A DNA stretch of 64,000 bases from Palsa-1392 sp036490335 (GTDB lineage Bacteria; Verrucomicrobiota; Verrucomicrobiia; Chthoniobacterales; UBA10450), in the NCBI GenBank assembly GCA_036490335.1, contig DASXEB010000023.1, forward strand, positions 1 to 64,000, in the 5' to 3' direction. Under the pieces are notes generated by a model. The model did no database searches. It was not told the origin of the DNA and worked only from the letters and a program-made list of their open reading frames with translations. The first letter of the stretch is position 1. Every line of letters begins with the position of its first letter. The position numbers and the translations under genes were made by a program. Positions 44,205 to 52,607 of this stretch are shown one piece after another.

Positions 44205-46603
44205 GCGCGGCGACTTACTCACCTGCGCGATTCGCACGCGTTCTCGGCATCTCAAAGCGAGCCGTCGAGCTGGCTCTTGAACGAACGCCGGCCGACGGAA
44301 TTGAACTCGTCGATGGCCAGCGTTGCCGCACGTGGGGTGTCGCTTCGTTGCCAGTTCGCTACGTCGCCAGGTTGCGGCATCTCGCGAGCACGATGGGCTA
44401 TAAAGATGCGGACGCGCTTTTGCAAAATCCGCCAGGCCGATTCGTTCCGCGCGACTCCGAAGGAAAGGAAATTCCGTTCCGCCAGGTGGCAAAGCATTGT
44501 GTTGAATTTGCCTGTCGTCGCCGCGACGCGTTGCTCCCTGGCGCGCGTGCTTATCAGGGCGAATCGAAAGAAGCGCAGGCGGCGGCATTGCAGCATTATC
44601 GCCGCGCCTTCGGCCAAATTAACAAGCGAACTTTTCGCGAGCTGGCGGAGGAGATCATTCGACGCGACGCGGGCGAAAATCGGTTCGACGATCCCGCGCT
44701 TTATTTCCGCAAAGTGGTCGTGCGAGCCGAGGCAAAGCCGAAAGACTGCGAGACGCCTAACGATCGTTCGTTGCGCGACAAATTAAACGCGCTCGCAAAT
44801 CCGAGCGGGCCGACCGCGACCGAGCAGAAGATCGTTTGGAACAATGTTTGCCAACTGATCGCGGAGCATATTCAGAAAGGCGGCAACCGTTCCGAGGGAG
44901 AGTTTCGCGCCTTCGGCATCATCCTTTCGACCGGCGCAAATCTTTCCGCGACGCCATCGGCTTTGCGCAAAATGATTCGCCGCAAATACGATCGGTGGGC
45001 GGCGACAGGCGGATCGATCGAAGCGCTCGACGATCAGCGCGCCGCACGGTTTAAGCGCGCAGGTTTTTTTCGGGCGCCGGATCCAACTGAGAATGACTTG
45101 CTCGTCATGAAGGGGAAGGCGCGCATTCACTGCGGCGGCAGGCTCGACCAAGCCTGGCGGGAGCTGATCGAAGCGAAGCAACTGAGTGAGCCGCTTTTTT
45201 CTTACTACCGGCGCGCGCAGCGCATGCCGAGACGTCTGCGGGAGATGGTGGCCGCCGACGTTGTGCGGATGAAAAACATTCATCGAGGGAAGCGCTGTCA
45301 TAAACTCAACGGCGCTTATATCGATCGCTCTTGGGCCAACGTCGCACCGGGGGATTGGCGACAGGGCGATGACGTTACGTTGCCGGTGTGGTGGTACGTT
45401 CCAGATGGCGATTGGTTCCAGCTCATGCGCGGCCAGTTCCTCCTCATGTGCGACGAGGGGACCGGCTACATCACGCACTTTTCGTTGTTACCAAAGCCGA
45501 CTTATAGCCAGCTCGATATTCGTTCCCTCATCACGCGCGACGCCGCGATTCACGGCCTGCCAAGGCGCGGTTATAAATTCGAATTGGGGACGTGGCGATC
45601 GAAGATTCTCGTCGGCAATCAGACGATCAATCCGGGCGAAATAGCAGAAGCCGGCCTTGCGAAATTTGGCCTCAAAGTAGAGCGCACACTTCTGCCTCGC
45701 GGAAAGATTATCGAACGGACGATCGGTCAGCTCCAGGATTACATGGAGCATCTGCCGGGATATTCCAGCCGCGACGAAAGACGAATCGAAAACGAGCGTT
45801 TCGAACGTCTCAAGCTCGACATAAAAAGCCGCGCGATCGACCCGCGCGACGGCCGACTATTGAGCCAGCGAGAGCTAGTCTGCGAGGTTCAGCACATCGT
45901 TGATCGGTACAACAATCGGCCGCAGTTCGGAAAGAAGCTGAAGGGGATTTCGCCTTACGAGGCGTGGGCATCTCAGGCGGGAAAACACGAGCCCTTAGTC
46001 AAGTTCGATGCACGGACGCATTACTTCCTGGCCTCCGAAGTGAGGCGTCCTCTTATCGGGCGCAACGGCATCACGTTCGCGTACGGCAAGGAACGCTTCT
46101 GTTATAAGGGCGAAGAAACCGGCCAATTGCGCGGTGAAAAAGTTTGGGCGTGGTTTAACTCTGATCAGCCGCAATTTCTTGCTTGCTCAACCGATCTCGA
46201 CGGTACGTGCCTTTTCGTTTTGGAGAGGTCGCATGATGTCCCCGCGCATGACGCATCGAAGCAATTGCTCGATTACGAAAACAAGAAAATTGCCGAGCAT
46301 CAACGGTACGCCGAGACGCTTTATTCGGCCGCCAAGAATGTGCTGCCGCCGCATGCCTTCCGAGGAAATGTGGCCAGTCCCTCGACCGTTGATTTAGGAA
46401 ATCGAATCGAGACGGGTGTCGGGAAAAAAGAAGAGGCGCGCCAGAGCCGAGTAAAACTTGAAGCGAAGGTTCGGCGCCGCGCCGCCAGGGCCGGCATTCC
46501 GATGAGCAATGTTCGTGTCACTGAGGACGCAGCGAACGCGCTCGAGGGCTTGGGAAACCTTCGCGCGGAATTCGACAAGCTAATTGCGGAGGAGAAACAA
46601 TGA
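44201..46603 (+). CDS. MuA-like DDE transposase
   Basis: The 800-residue protein follows MuA layout: an N-terminal winged-helix end/enhancer-binding domain (YSPARFARVLGISKRAVELAL), further DNA-binding region (about 100-330), a catalytic RNase-H-like core (about 380-540) and a C-terminal basic region that in MuA contacts MuB. Candidate catalytic residues are D390 or D391 (RQGDDVTLPVWW), E461 (YKFELGTWRSK, where MuA has Asp) and E505 (KIIERTIGQ, matching MuA KPVERAFG). It should catalyse replicative transposition of the element. The D-E-E pattern needs an alignment to confirm. Confidence 0.85.
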   Translation: MSAATYSPARFARVLGISKRAVELALERTPADGIELVDGQRCRTWGVASLPVRYVARLRHLASTMGYKDADALLQNPPGRFVPRDSEGKEIPFRQVAKHCVEFACRRRDALLPGARAYQGESKEAQAAALQHYRRAFGQINKRTFRELAEEIIRRDAGENRFDDPALYFRKVVVRAEAKPKDCETPNDRSLRDKLNALANPSGPTATEQKIVWNNVCQLIAEHIQKGGNRSEGEFRAFGIILSTGANLSATPSALRKMIRRKYDRWAATGGSIEALDDQRAARFKRAGFFRAPDPTENDLLVMKGKARIHCGGRLDQAWRELIEAKQLSEPLFSYYRRAQRMPRRLREMVAADVVRMKNIHRGKRCHKLNGAYIDRSWANVAPGDWRQGDDVTLPVWWYVPDGDWFQLMRGQFLLMCDEGTGYITHFSLLPKPTYSQLDIRSLITRDAAIHGLPRRGYKFELGTWRSKILVGNQTINPGEIAEAGLAKFGLKVERTLLPRGKIIERTIGQLQDYMEHLPGYSSRDERRIENERFERLKLDIKSRAIDPRDGRLLSQRELVCEVQHIVDRYNNRPQFGKKLKGISPYEAWASQAGKHEPLVKFDARTHYFLASEVRRPLIGRNGITFAYGKERFCYKGEETGQLRGEKVWAWFNSDQPQFLACSTDLDGTCLFVLERSHDVPAHDASKQLLDYENKKIAEHQRYAETLYSAAKNVLPPHAFRGNVASPSTVDLGNRIETGVGKKEEARQSRVKLEAKVRRRAARAGIPMSNVRVTEDAANALEGLGNLRAEFDKLIAEEKQ

Positions 46604-47661
46604 ACCAATCATTTGACGATGCGCACTTAATCGAGGCGCAGTATTCCACCGATCTGCCAGGCACGGCCGATCCGAAAGAGTTGCCTAACGAAATTCAGTG
46701 GCAGCCTCCAGGCGAACACGAAATCACCGCATCGCGCGGCGGCAAGCCCCACAAGATGACGGTGCGTGTGAATGAAGAGGGAGCGAAGCGGGTCGCCGCG
46801 ATGCACGCGAAGCAACTCGACGCGGCGGAGAAAGGTGTCGGTGACCGTCCTTTCGTTGATTTTAACCATGAAGACCGCGAAGCGAGCGCACATGTGAAGG
46901 GCTTTCGGTGGGGCGGCGACGATCCACAAAAGGGCGGCATTCGCGCAAAGGTAGAGTGGACCGGCGCTGGAAAAACCGCGGTGAGCGGGCGCAACTTCAC
47001 TCGGTTCTCGCCCTCGTTTTACGTTGATGACGACAGCGGCGAAGTGATCGGCGTTCCAGTGAACGCCGGCGGCTTGGTTAATCGCGCGGCTTTCCAGCGC
47101 ATCGCTCCGATCATGTCAAAGCAGGCTGAGTTCGAAGCCATTCGCGCGATCAAAACCGATTTCCCCGCTGCCGCGCAAGTCCTGGCGAAAGCGCGCAATC
47201 TCGATCTCGACGCAGCGCAGCTCGTGCTGGCGCGCGAGAATCCCGATCTCTATGAGTCGTATCGCTTCAACGTGCTCGGCTTGGGAACAGCGCCGGCGCC
47301 AAGCAAACGCACGACTTACTCTGCGCGCTATCAGGCGGCGCTCGCGGATGAATTCCTGATCCGCGCCCGCGAGCTTTCCAGCGCGCTCGACTTACCCGTC
47401 GCCGCTGCCTGCAAAAAACTCGCGCTCGCGCAGCCGGCACTTTATTTGCGCTATCGCGCAAAACTCGATCTCGGCGACGGCCGCGACTTCGCAGCGGACG
47501 TTTCGTCCGCCTCCCAAAAAAGCGAAGAGTCGGAATTCTTCGTCGCCGCTAAAAAGATCGCGGCGGAAAGAGGGATCGAATTGAGCGCCGCCTTCGTCGC
47601 CGCCGCTCATCAAAATCCGGCGTTATACGACGCTTATCACGCCTCGCTTCTCAACAACTAA
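46600..47661 (+). CDS. Mu I-like protease/scaffold protein
   Basis: The 353-residue protein matches Mu-like gpI in its N-terminal half: VDFNHEDREASAHVKGF, then WTGAGKTAVSGRNFTRFSPSF and GVPVNAGGLVNRAAF. In Mu the protein processes the head precursor and its C-terminus is the scaffold. The C-terminal half here has repeated AQLVLARENPDLYESYR / ALAQPALYLRYRA / AAAHQNPALYDAYHA units, which look like scaffold or DNA-end repeats. The major capsid protein it should act on is missing from the element. It starts at ATGA overlap with the transposase. Confidence 0.78.
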   Translation: MNQSFDDAHLIEAQYSTDLPGTADPKELPNEIQWQPPGEHEITASRGGKPHKMTVRVNEEGAKRVAAMHAKQLDAAEKGVGDRPFVDFNHEDREASAHVKGFRWGGDDPQKGGIRAKVEWTGAGKTAVSGRNFTRFSPSFYVDDDSGEVIGVPVNAGGLVNRAAFQRIAPIMSKQAEFEAIRAIKTDFPAAAQVLAKARNLDLDAAQLVLARENPDLYESYRFNVLGLGTAPAPSKRTTYSARYQAALADEFLIRARELSSALDLPVAAACKKLALAQPALYLRYRAKLDLGDGRDFAADVSSASQKSEESEFFVAAKKIAAERGIELSAAFVAAAHQNPALYDAYHASLLNN

Positions 47662-47664
47662 ATC

Positions 47665-49209
47665 ATGCCCACTCGCCACGCCGCAGAAGGAAGCCCGCTC
47701 TCACCCGAGCGTTACATGAGCAGTCGCGTTTACGCGGATCGCCGGCCGCTGCCGCCGACCATTGTCGCGGAAAAGGCTTCGCTTTACCGTTCACGAAAGT
47801 CCCGCCGATTGCTTCTGTTTCTCCAAGCGGCGTCGATTAAAGATGGCGGCATCGGGGCAATCGCGGCTGACTTGATCGCGATGTTCCCCGAAAGGCTATG
47901 CACACCCTTCATGCGCGAACGAGGAGTCGTTAGGCAATTTACTGAGGAAGATGGCCGGGCCATCGAGATGGAACTGCACGGAAACGATTACGTCGCATAT
48001 CTACAGTCCACTCCAAGCGCGAGGGCGTCGAACCACCCTCGAGCGTATTTCCAAGATCACTGTCGCGAGATCGCGGAGAACTCTTTCGCCGAATTCATCA
48101 CTGAGCTTTGCATCAATCCGGCGCTCGATTTGGAAAAGATCGTGGAGAACAAATGGTACCAGTCCGCACTTTATTTTTTCGACCCGATCGGAGCGATCGA
48201 GGAATACCGCCGTCGCAGAGCGGAGAGCGTGCGCGGCTCTATCGTTATGACGACCGTCGGAACGGAGGTCCATCGCTTACTCGACAACGCTCTAAGCACG
48301 CAAGGTCTGAACATCATTCAGGGCGAACCTGGGTGGGGGAAAAGCGAGGGCGCAAAATCGTGGAGTCGCATGCATTTGGGAGAGGCCGTTTACGTCACGC
48401 TGGAATCGCCTCTAAACCGCACGATCTTTTTCCAGACTCTGGCAACCGCGATCGGTCTCGCAACTTCGGGGCGAACCTGTGGCGAGCTGCAAGCGAAGGT
48501 CTCGTCTTATTTCCAGCGCACCAAGGTCGCGTTGGTTATCGACGAAGGCCATCACCTTTGGCCGGCTTCGCTGCGCGTCTACAAAGCTCCCGAACTGATC
48601 GATTATATCAACACAGGGCTGATCAATCACGATGTGCCGGTCGCGATCGTTACGACTGATCAGTTCGCGAAGGCGAAGGCGCGAGTTGAAGCGCAGACCG
48701 CTTGGACGAGCAAGCAATTCAGCCATCGCGTTCAGCACTACGAGCTGCTTTGCCACAAGCCGACCTTTGAAGATGTAAAGGCCGTTGCGGCCCGAATGCT
48801 GCAAGAGCGGTGGAGCGAGACGGCGGACGAATGGCTTTTCGATCCAAGCATTCGCGTCAACGAAAAGGCCGTCGTGATCATCGCGAAGTACGCCTTCACC
48901 GAAGACCCATCGTTGCCGCGAATTCGCGCTCTTGTTCGCGAGGCTCGCGTTGTCGCCAGGCGCGCCGGCCGCGACGCGGTCGCGCTCGAAGATTTGAAGA
49001 CCGCGCAGTGCGACGTTCAAATCGCGAGCGACAGCGCCCTGGTCTCTTTCAAATGTGTGGCGGCGGATCGCGGTGGGCGCATTCGCGTCGTCAAGAACGC
49101 CGACCTTTCGCGGGCAAACCAAAACGAACAGATGTCCACGGTTCCGGCACCTTCGCCGGAAGTTGCCCACCATCCCAGGATGGCCGCGCTGTCGGTCACG
49201 CCTACCTAA
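47665..49209 (+). CDS. MuB-like AAA+ ATPase
   Basis: The 514-residue protein has Walker A GEPGWGKSEGAKSW (about residue 222) and Walker B VALVIDEGHHLW (about 290), followed by an Arg-rich AAA+ lid. MuB binds DNA, selects targets and activates the transposase. Its position directly after the transposase and I genes fits, although in Mu B follows A directly. The N-terminal 200 residues may form a DNA-binding part; the C-terminal 90 residues are extra. The right end of the element begins about 100 bp downstream. Confidence 0.8.
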   Translation: MPTRHAAEGSPLSPERYMSSRVYADRRPLPPTIVAEKASLYRSRKSRRLLLFLQAASIKDGGIGAIAADLIAMFPERLCTPFMRERGVVRQFTEEDGRAIEMELHGNDYVAYLQSTPSARASNHPRAYFQDHCREIAENSFAEFITELCINPALDLEKIVENKWYQSALYFFDPIGAIEEYRRRRAESVRGSIVMTTVGTEVHRLLDNALSTQGLNIIQGEPGWGKSEGAKSWSRMHLGEAVYVTLESPLNRTIFFQTLATAIGLATSGRTCGELQAKVSSYFQRTKVALVIDEGHHLWPASLRVYKAPELIDYINTGLINHDVPVAIVTTDQFAKAKARVEAQTAWTSKQFSHRVQHYELLCHKPTFEDVKAVAARMLQERWSETADEWLFDPSIRVNEKAVVIIAKYAFTEDPSLPRIRALVREARVVARRAGRDAVALEDLKTAQCDVQIASDSALVSFKCVAADRGGRIRVVKNADLSRANQNEQMSTVPAPSPEVAHHPRMAALSVTPT

Positions 49210-49311
49210 TTTCGGCCCGCTCGATCGCGGTCTTTACCGCTCGCTTTTGCGATGGCAAAAAGCGAGCGCGACGTGCTGCTCAGACGAATGTGTGAGTAAG
49301 CGGGAAAAATC

Positions 49312-49336
49312 GGGACAAAATAACGGCACAGCTACA
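49312..49336 (-). repeat. Right terminal repeat (R1) of the Mu-like element
   Basis: Reverse complement begins TGTAGCTGTGCCGTTA and continues to TTGTCCC, pairing with L1. Its 17-bp core (49311-49327) is identical to L3. ACCC follows immediately, matching ACCC before the left end. Confidence 0.8.
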
Positions 49337-49378
49337 ACCCGCGCCATCCTTTCGCGACGCGAAAAACGATTTCGAGTT

Positions 49379-49579
49379 ATGAAAAAGAGCAAGCTTTTGT
49401 TGGCGGCGGCATTTGGTGCGGGACTTCTGTTCGTCGGTTGCAGCACCACGCCTTCGAGTACGACCACAACCACGACGTCGACCTCTTCGACCGCGCAAGG
49501 TTTGAACGCGCCGAATCCAAGTAATCCGATAAATCAAAACGCCAGCATGCCCGGCCAGGGAATGCACGGTGGTCATTAG
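49379..49579 (+). CDS. Small Thr/Ser-rich lipoprotein
   Basis: The 66-residue protein has a lipoprotein signal: basic MKKSK, hydrophobic LLLAAAFGAGLLF, lipobox LFVGC with the lipidated Cys at about 21. A Thr/Ser tract follows, ending in a short MPGQGMHGGH tail. No catalytic domain. The element's right end lies 43 bp before the ATG, so its promoter region may have been separated or replaced by the insertion. Confidence 0.75.
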   Translation: MKKSKLLLAAAFGAGLLFVGCSTTPSSTTTTTTSTSSTAQGLNAPNPSNPINQNASMPGQGMHGGH

Positions 49580-49620
49580 GCAATACGCCTTACGAATCGT
49601 CGGCGCGTTTTTGGGCGCAG

Positions 49621-50829
49621 CTAAAATCGAATCGTGAACTGCGCGGCGAAAATGCTCCCGAGATGGTTCGAATCGAAATCGCCGTGCGCAAGACTGTATT
49701 GCAGTTTCAGCTGCGTGTGCGCGCTGAAACGGTAGCCGGCGGCGAGATCGACCCGCGCGATGTCGGGCGGTCGCGCGACCGGCTGGCCGGTGGCGTCGCG
49801 GCCACTGCCGAACAATTCCTGGTTCCAGCGCAAGGCGCCGAAAAGTTGCGGCGCGAATTTGTATTTCGCCTCGAGATAATAGGCGAACACATCCGCATCG
49901 CCCGCTCCTGGGACCTGGAAGCGCGCTTCAAAAGCTTCCGCCCAAAATTGCAGATGTCCGCGCGCATAGCTGACATCTTGGCCGATCAAAAACTCCCGAT
50001 CATCGCTCAGGCCGGAATCGTTAGGCAACGGGCCCCCGATGTCGCGCAGATAATTTCCTTCCGCCGCCGAAACGCCAAAACGCCAAGCCTCGTTAGGCTG
50101 CAAACCGAGGCGCGCGTCGATCGCCGGCCGCTCGAAATCATAATCGTCCCACGATTCCGGACGCGAGGCGAGCGGAGCGTCTTTCAATTCCACGGCGTAC
50201 TCGAAAATCCCCGCGAGGCCGGAGACGGAAGCGCCCGCGGCATACACCGGTCCCCAAATGATGGGGAGAAATTCATACTTGTCCGAGCCCTTCAGATAGC
50301 GAGCACCTTCATTCGTTAGGCGAATTCCATTGTCCGACACCAGGGTCGGCGTTTCGTAGGGCAGCGGCGCAGTGACGAACGGATTTTCCCAGGAATGATG
50401 CCGCTCGACCCAAGTGCCGGCGACGGTGGCGAACTTGCCCAGTTGCAGATTGAACCGGCCATCGCTCCAAGGCGTGTAGCGCAGCGCGAACTCATCGAGC
50501 CGCACTTGCGTGTCGCGATTTGCAGGATCGAAACCGGTATCGAGCCGCGCCTGGGCGAAGAAGTAAATTTGCGGGCCGAGATTGGCATCGAGGAAAAGTG
50601 TCAGCCGCGGCACGAAAAGATCGTGACCGCCTCTTTGGATGAGGCCGGGCGGCGGCTGCGGAAAGTTGTAATACTCGAAATCGGCCAGCCCGCTCAACCG
50701 CGCGCGCGCTTCATCGTTGAAGCCACTTATCGTTAGGGCCTCGTCCGCGCGGTCGAGAAAATCCTGCGCGCGCGCGAGGTCGAGACCGGCGAGAAACGAG
50801 AATGCGCAGGCGAGGACGAATTGCTTCAT
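49621..50829 (-). CDS. Outer-membrane porin-like protein
   Basis: The 402-residue protein has a signal peptide (about 20 residues, ending ARAQ). The body has amphipathic strands ending IFAAQFTIRF, a C-terminal aromatic typical of barrels. The central RYTPWSDGRFNLQLGKFATVAG resembles phosphate-selective or alginate-export-type porins. It is the last gene of a minus-strand operon after the cupredoxin-like protein and the kinase, overlapping the kinase stop by four bases. Substrate unknown. Confidence 0.78.
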   Translation of the reverse strand: MKQFVLACAFSFLAGLDLARAQDFLDRADEALTISGFNDEARARLSGLADFEYYNFPQPPPGLIQRGGHDLFVPRLTLFLDANLGPQIYFFAQARLDTGFDPANRDTQVRLDEFALRYTPWSDGRFNLQLGKFATVAGTWVERHHSWENPFVTAPLPYETPTLVSDNGIRLTNEGARYLKGSDKYEFLPIIWGPVYAAGASVSGLAGIFEYAVELKDAPLASRPESWDDYDFERPAIDARLGLQPNEAWRFGVSAAEGNYLRDIGGPLPNDSGLSDDREFLIGQDVSYARGHLQFWAEAFEARFQVPGAGDADVFAYYLEAKYKFAPQLFGALRWNQELFGSGRDATGQPVARPPDIARVDLAAGYRFSAHTQLKLQYSLAHGDFDSNHLGSIFAAQFTIRF

Positions 50830-52607
50830 CGCGCGGCGTCGGCGACTCCGTCGAGATCATTCGCCGTCGCGAAGAGCGCGGCAAATTCCGTCCATTGCGC
50901 ATCCGAGCGAACGAGTCGCAGATCGCCGCCGTGCAAACGGAGCAGCTCGCGCGCGAGATTCAATCCGAGTCCGTGTCCGGCGACATCGTTACTCACGGCG
51001 GCGCGATGGAAACGCTCGAACACATGCGGCTGCGCTTCGGCCGGGATGCCGCGTCCGGTGTTGGCGACACGCAGCTCGATCCGGCGATTTTTTTCCCAGG
51101 CCCGGATGCGAATGCGGCCGTCGCGGTAATTATATTTGCGCGCGTTATCGAGCAGATTTTCGACCACGACTGCGGTGTATTTTTTTTCGCCGGCAACCAG
51201 GAGTTCGTTAGGCAAATCGCTCTCCACTTTCAGCTCGGCGGCCTCGGGCAGGGTGGCGAGATCATCGAGCCATTCGGCGACGAGGCGGGAGAGATCGACC
51301 GCGCGCAGATTCAGGCGCAGCTTGCCTGCGTCCATCCGCGAGAGGAGCAAAAGATCTTCAACCACGCCGGTGAGCCGGTAAGTCTGGTGGATGAGGGTTT
51401 CGATTTCCTCGTAAACTTCCGTCGAAAAACCTTCGCGCGTCAGGAGCGAATCGAGCCCTGCGCGCAGGACCGTGATCGGGCTTTTCAGTTGATGCGAGGC
51501 GTCGGCGGAGAAGCGCGCCGAGCGCTGCAATTCTTCGCTCGTGGTCTGCAACTGCGCTTCGGCTTTTTGCCGTTGGGCGCGATTTTCCTCCGAGACCACG
51601 GCGAGTTTTTCGACCGGCCGCGAGAGCCGGCGCGCGAGAAAATGGCTGGCGACGAAACCGCCTAACAATAAGATGCCGCCCGCGCCGAGGATTTGTCCGC
51701 GCAGAGTTCGCTCGCGCGCCAGCAGTTGTTTCAGCGGATAAAGGCAGACCTCGTAGGCCGGCGGATAATGCGAGCGCGGATTGAGCCGTTTGAAAAACAA
51801 CAACTGCGGCCGGCCGTCGATCGTCGTGCGGAAACTGTGCGCACCGCCGCCGTCGGTCGGCAGGCGCGCCTGCAATTCGCCGGCGAGGCGCGCTTCGGCG
51901 GCGGGACCCAGATCGGGCAACTGCAATTTTCCCGCGGTGAGAATGCCGCTTTTCATTCCCGAGCCGCGGTCGCGATTGATCGCGACCAACGGTTGAAAAC
52001 CGAGAACGAGCGTGGCGATGACTTCGTTGTCCTCCGTCGAGCGAATCGGCACCGCGATGATTTCGCTCACGGCCGAGCCGCCCCTGGCGAGACGGCGCGG
52101 CAGGTAACCGGTCTCGATCGTTTGCGGAACACTCTTCTGCGCGAGCGCGGCCTGTTCGTTAGGCAACAACGTGCCGGCCTCGCCCGCCGGCGGGGCGAGG
52201 ACCTCGCCGCGGCCGTCGAGGAAGCGATAAAAGAGCGCGTGCAAACCGGCGGCATCGTTAGGCGACCCCTCCGCGTTCGTGAGCAAATCGCGCAATTCTT
52301 CCTCCGCGCTCGGGTAGAGCAGATCGAGCGCGTTATCCTCGAGCGCGGCATGGATGCGGGAGTTTTGGGCGAAGGAATTCGAGCGATCCGCCACTGCCGC
52401 GTAGCGCAAATCCTCCAGCCGATGCAGCGCGTCGAGCTCGAGCTGGAAATCGCGCCGCAATTCGTCCTGCGTCACCTGCGCCGCGCGACGATCGGCAAAA
52501 TAAATGCCTAACGAAACAAAAAGCGCGATCACCACCATCATGGCCAGGAGCAAACGCAAACGAAAACGGCCGATCCCCGCCGGCCGCGATTCCGCCGCCG
52601 CCTTCAC
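50826..52607 (-). CDS. Membrane sensor histidine kinase (no adjacent regulator)
   Basis: The 593-residue kinase has an N-terminal membrane segment (about 15-37), a long periplasmic sensor domain (about 40-300, Cache-like by length), a second membrane segment (about 305-325), HisKA H-box FSADASHQLKSPITVLRAGL, and HATPase_c boxes (NLLDNARKY, NTGRGIP, GHGLGLNLAREL). No response regulator is in the operon, so it must signal to one elsewhere. The genes around it, a cupredoxin-like protein and a porin, suggest a metal or small-anion signal; this is inference. Confidence 0.87.
   Translation of the reverse strand: MKAAAESRPAGIGRFRLRLLLAMMVVIALFVSLGIYFADRRAAQVTQDELRRDFQLELDALHRLEDLRYAAVADRSNSFAQNSRIHAALEDNALDLLYPSAEEELRDLLTNAEGSPNDAAGLHALFYRFLDGRGEVLAPPAGEAGTLLPNEQAALAQKSVPQTIETGYLPRRLARGGSAVSEIIAVPIRSTEDNEVIATLVLGFQPLVAINRDRGSGMKSGILTAGKLQLPDLGPAAEARLAGELQARLPTDGGGAHSFRTTIDGRPQLLFFKRLNPRSHYPPAYEVCLYPLKQLLARERTLRGQILGAGGILLLGGFVASHFLARRLSRPVEKLAVVSEENRAQRQKAEAQLQTTSEELQRSARFSADASHQLKSPITVLRAGLDSLLTREGFSTEVYEEIETLIHQTYRLTGVVEDLLLLSRMDAGKLRLNLRAVDLSRLVAEWLDDLATLPEAAELKVESDLPNELLVAGEKKYTAVVVENLLDNARKYNYRDGRIRIRAWEKNRRIELRVANTGRGIPAEAQPHVFERFHRAAVSNDVAGHGLGLNLARELLRLHGGDLRLVRSDAQWTEFAALFATANDLDGVADAAR

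Larger units (their letters stand above)
33505..49336. mobile_element. Mu-like transposable element, 15.8 kb, reduced virion gene set
   Basis: Both ends match over 25 bp as inverted repeats (33505-33529 against the reverse complement of 49312-49336; 20 of 25 identical), each beginning 5'-TGT as in Mu-type elements. ACCC flanks both sides (33501-33504 and 49337-49340), a probable 4-bp target duplication. Inside are a MuA-like transposase, a MuB-like ATPase, a repressor/Ner-like divergent pair, and I-like, MuF-like, morphogenesis-like and tape-measure genes. No terminase, portal, major capsid, sheath, tube, baseplate, fibre, endolysin or holin is recognised. All larger frames are intact. It sits between tRNA-Val and a small lipoprotein gene. 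Confidence 0.85.
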
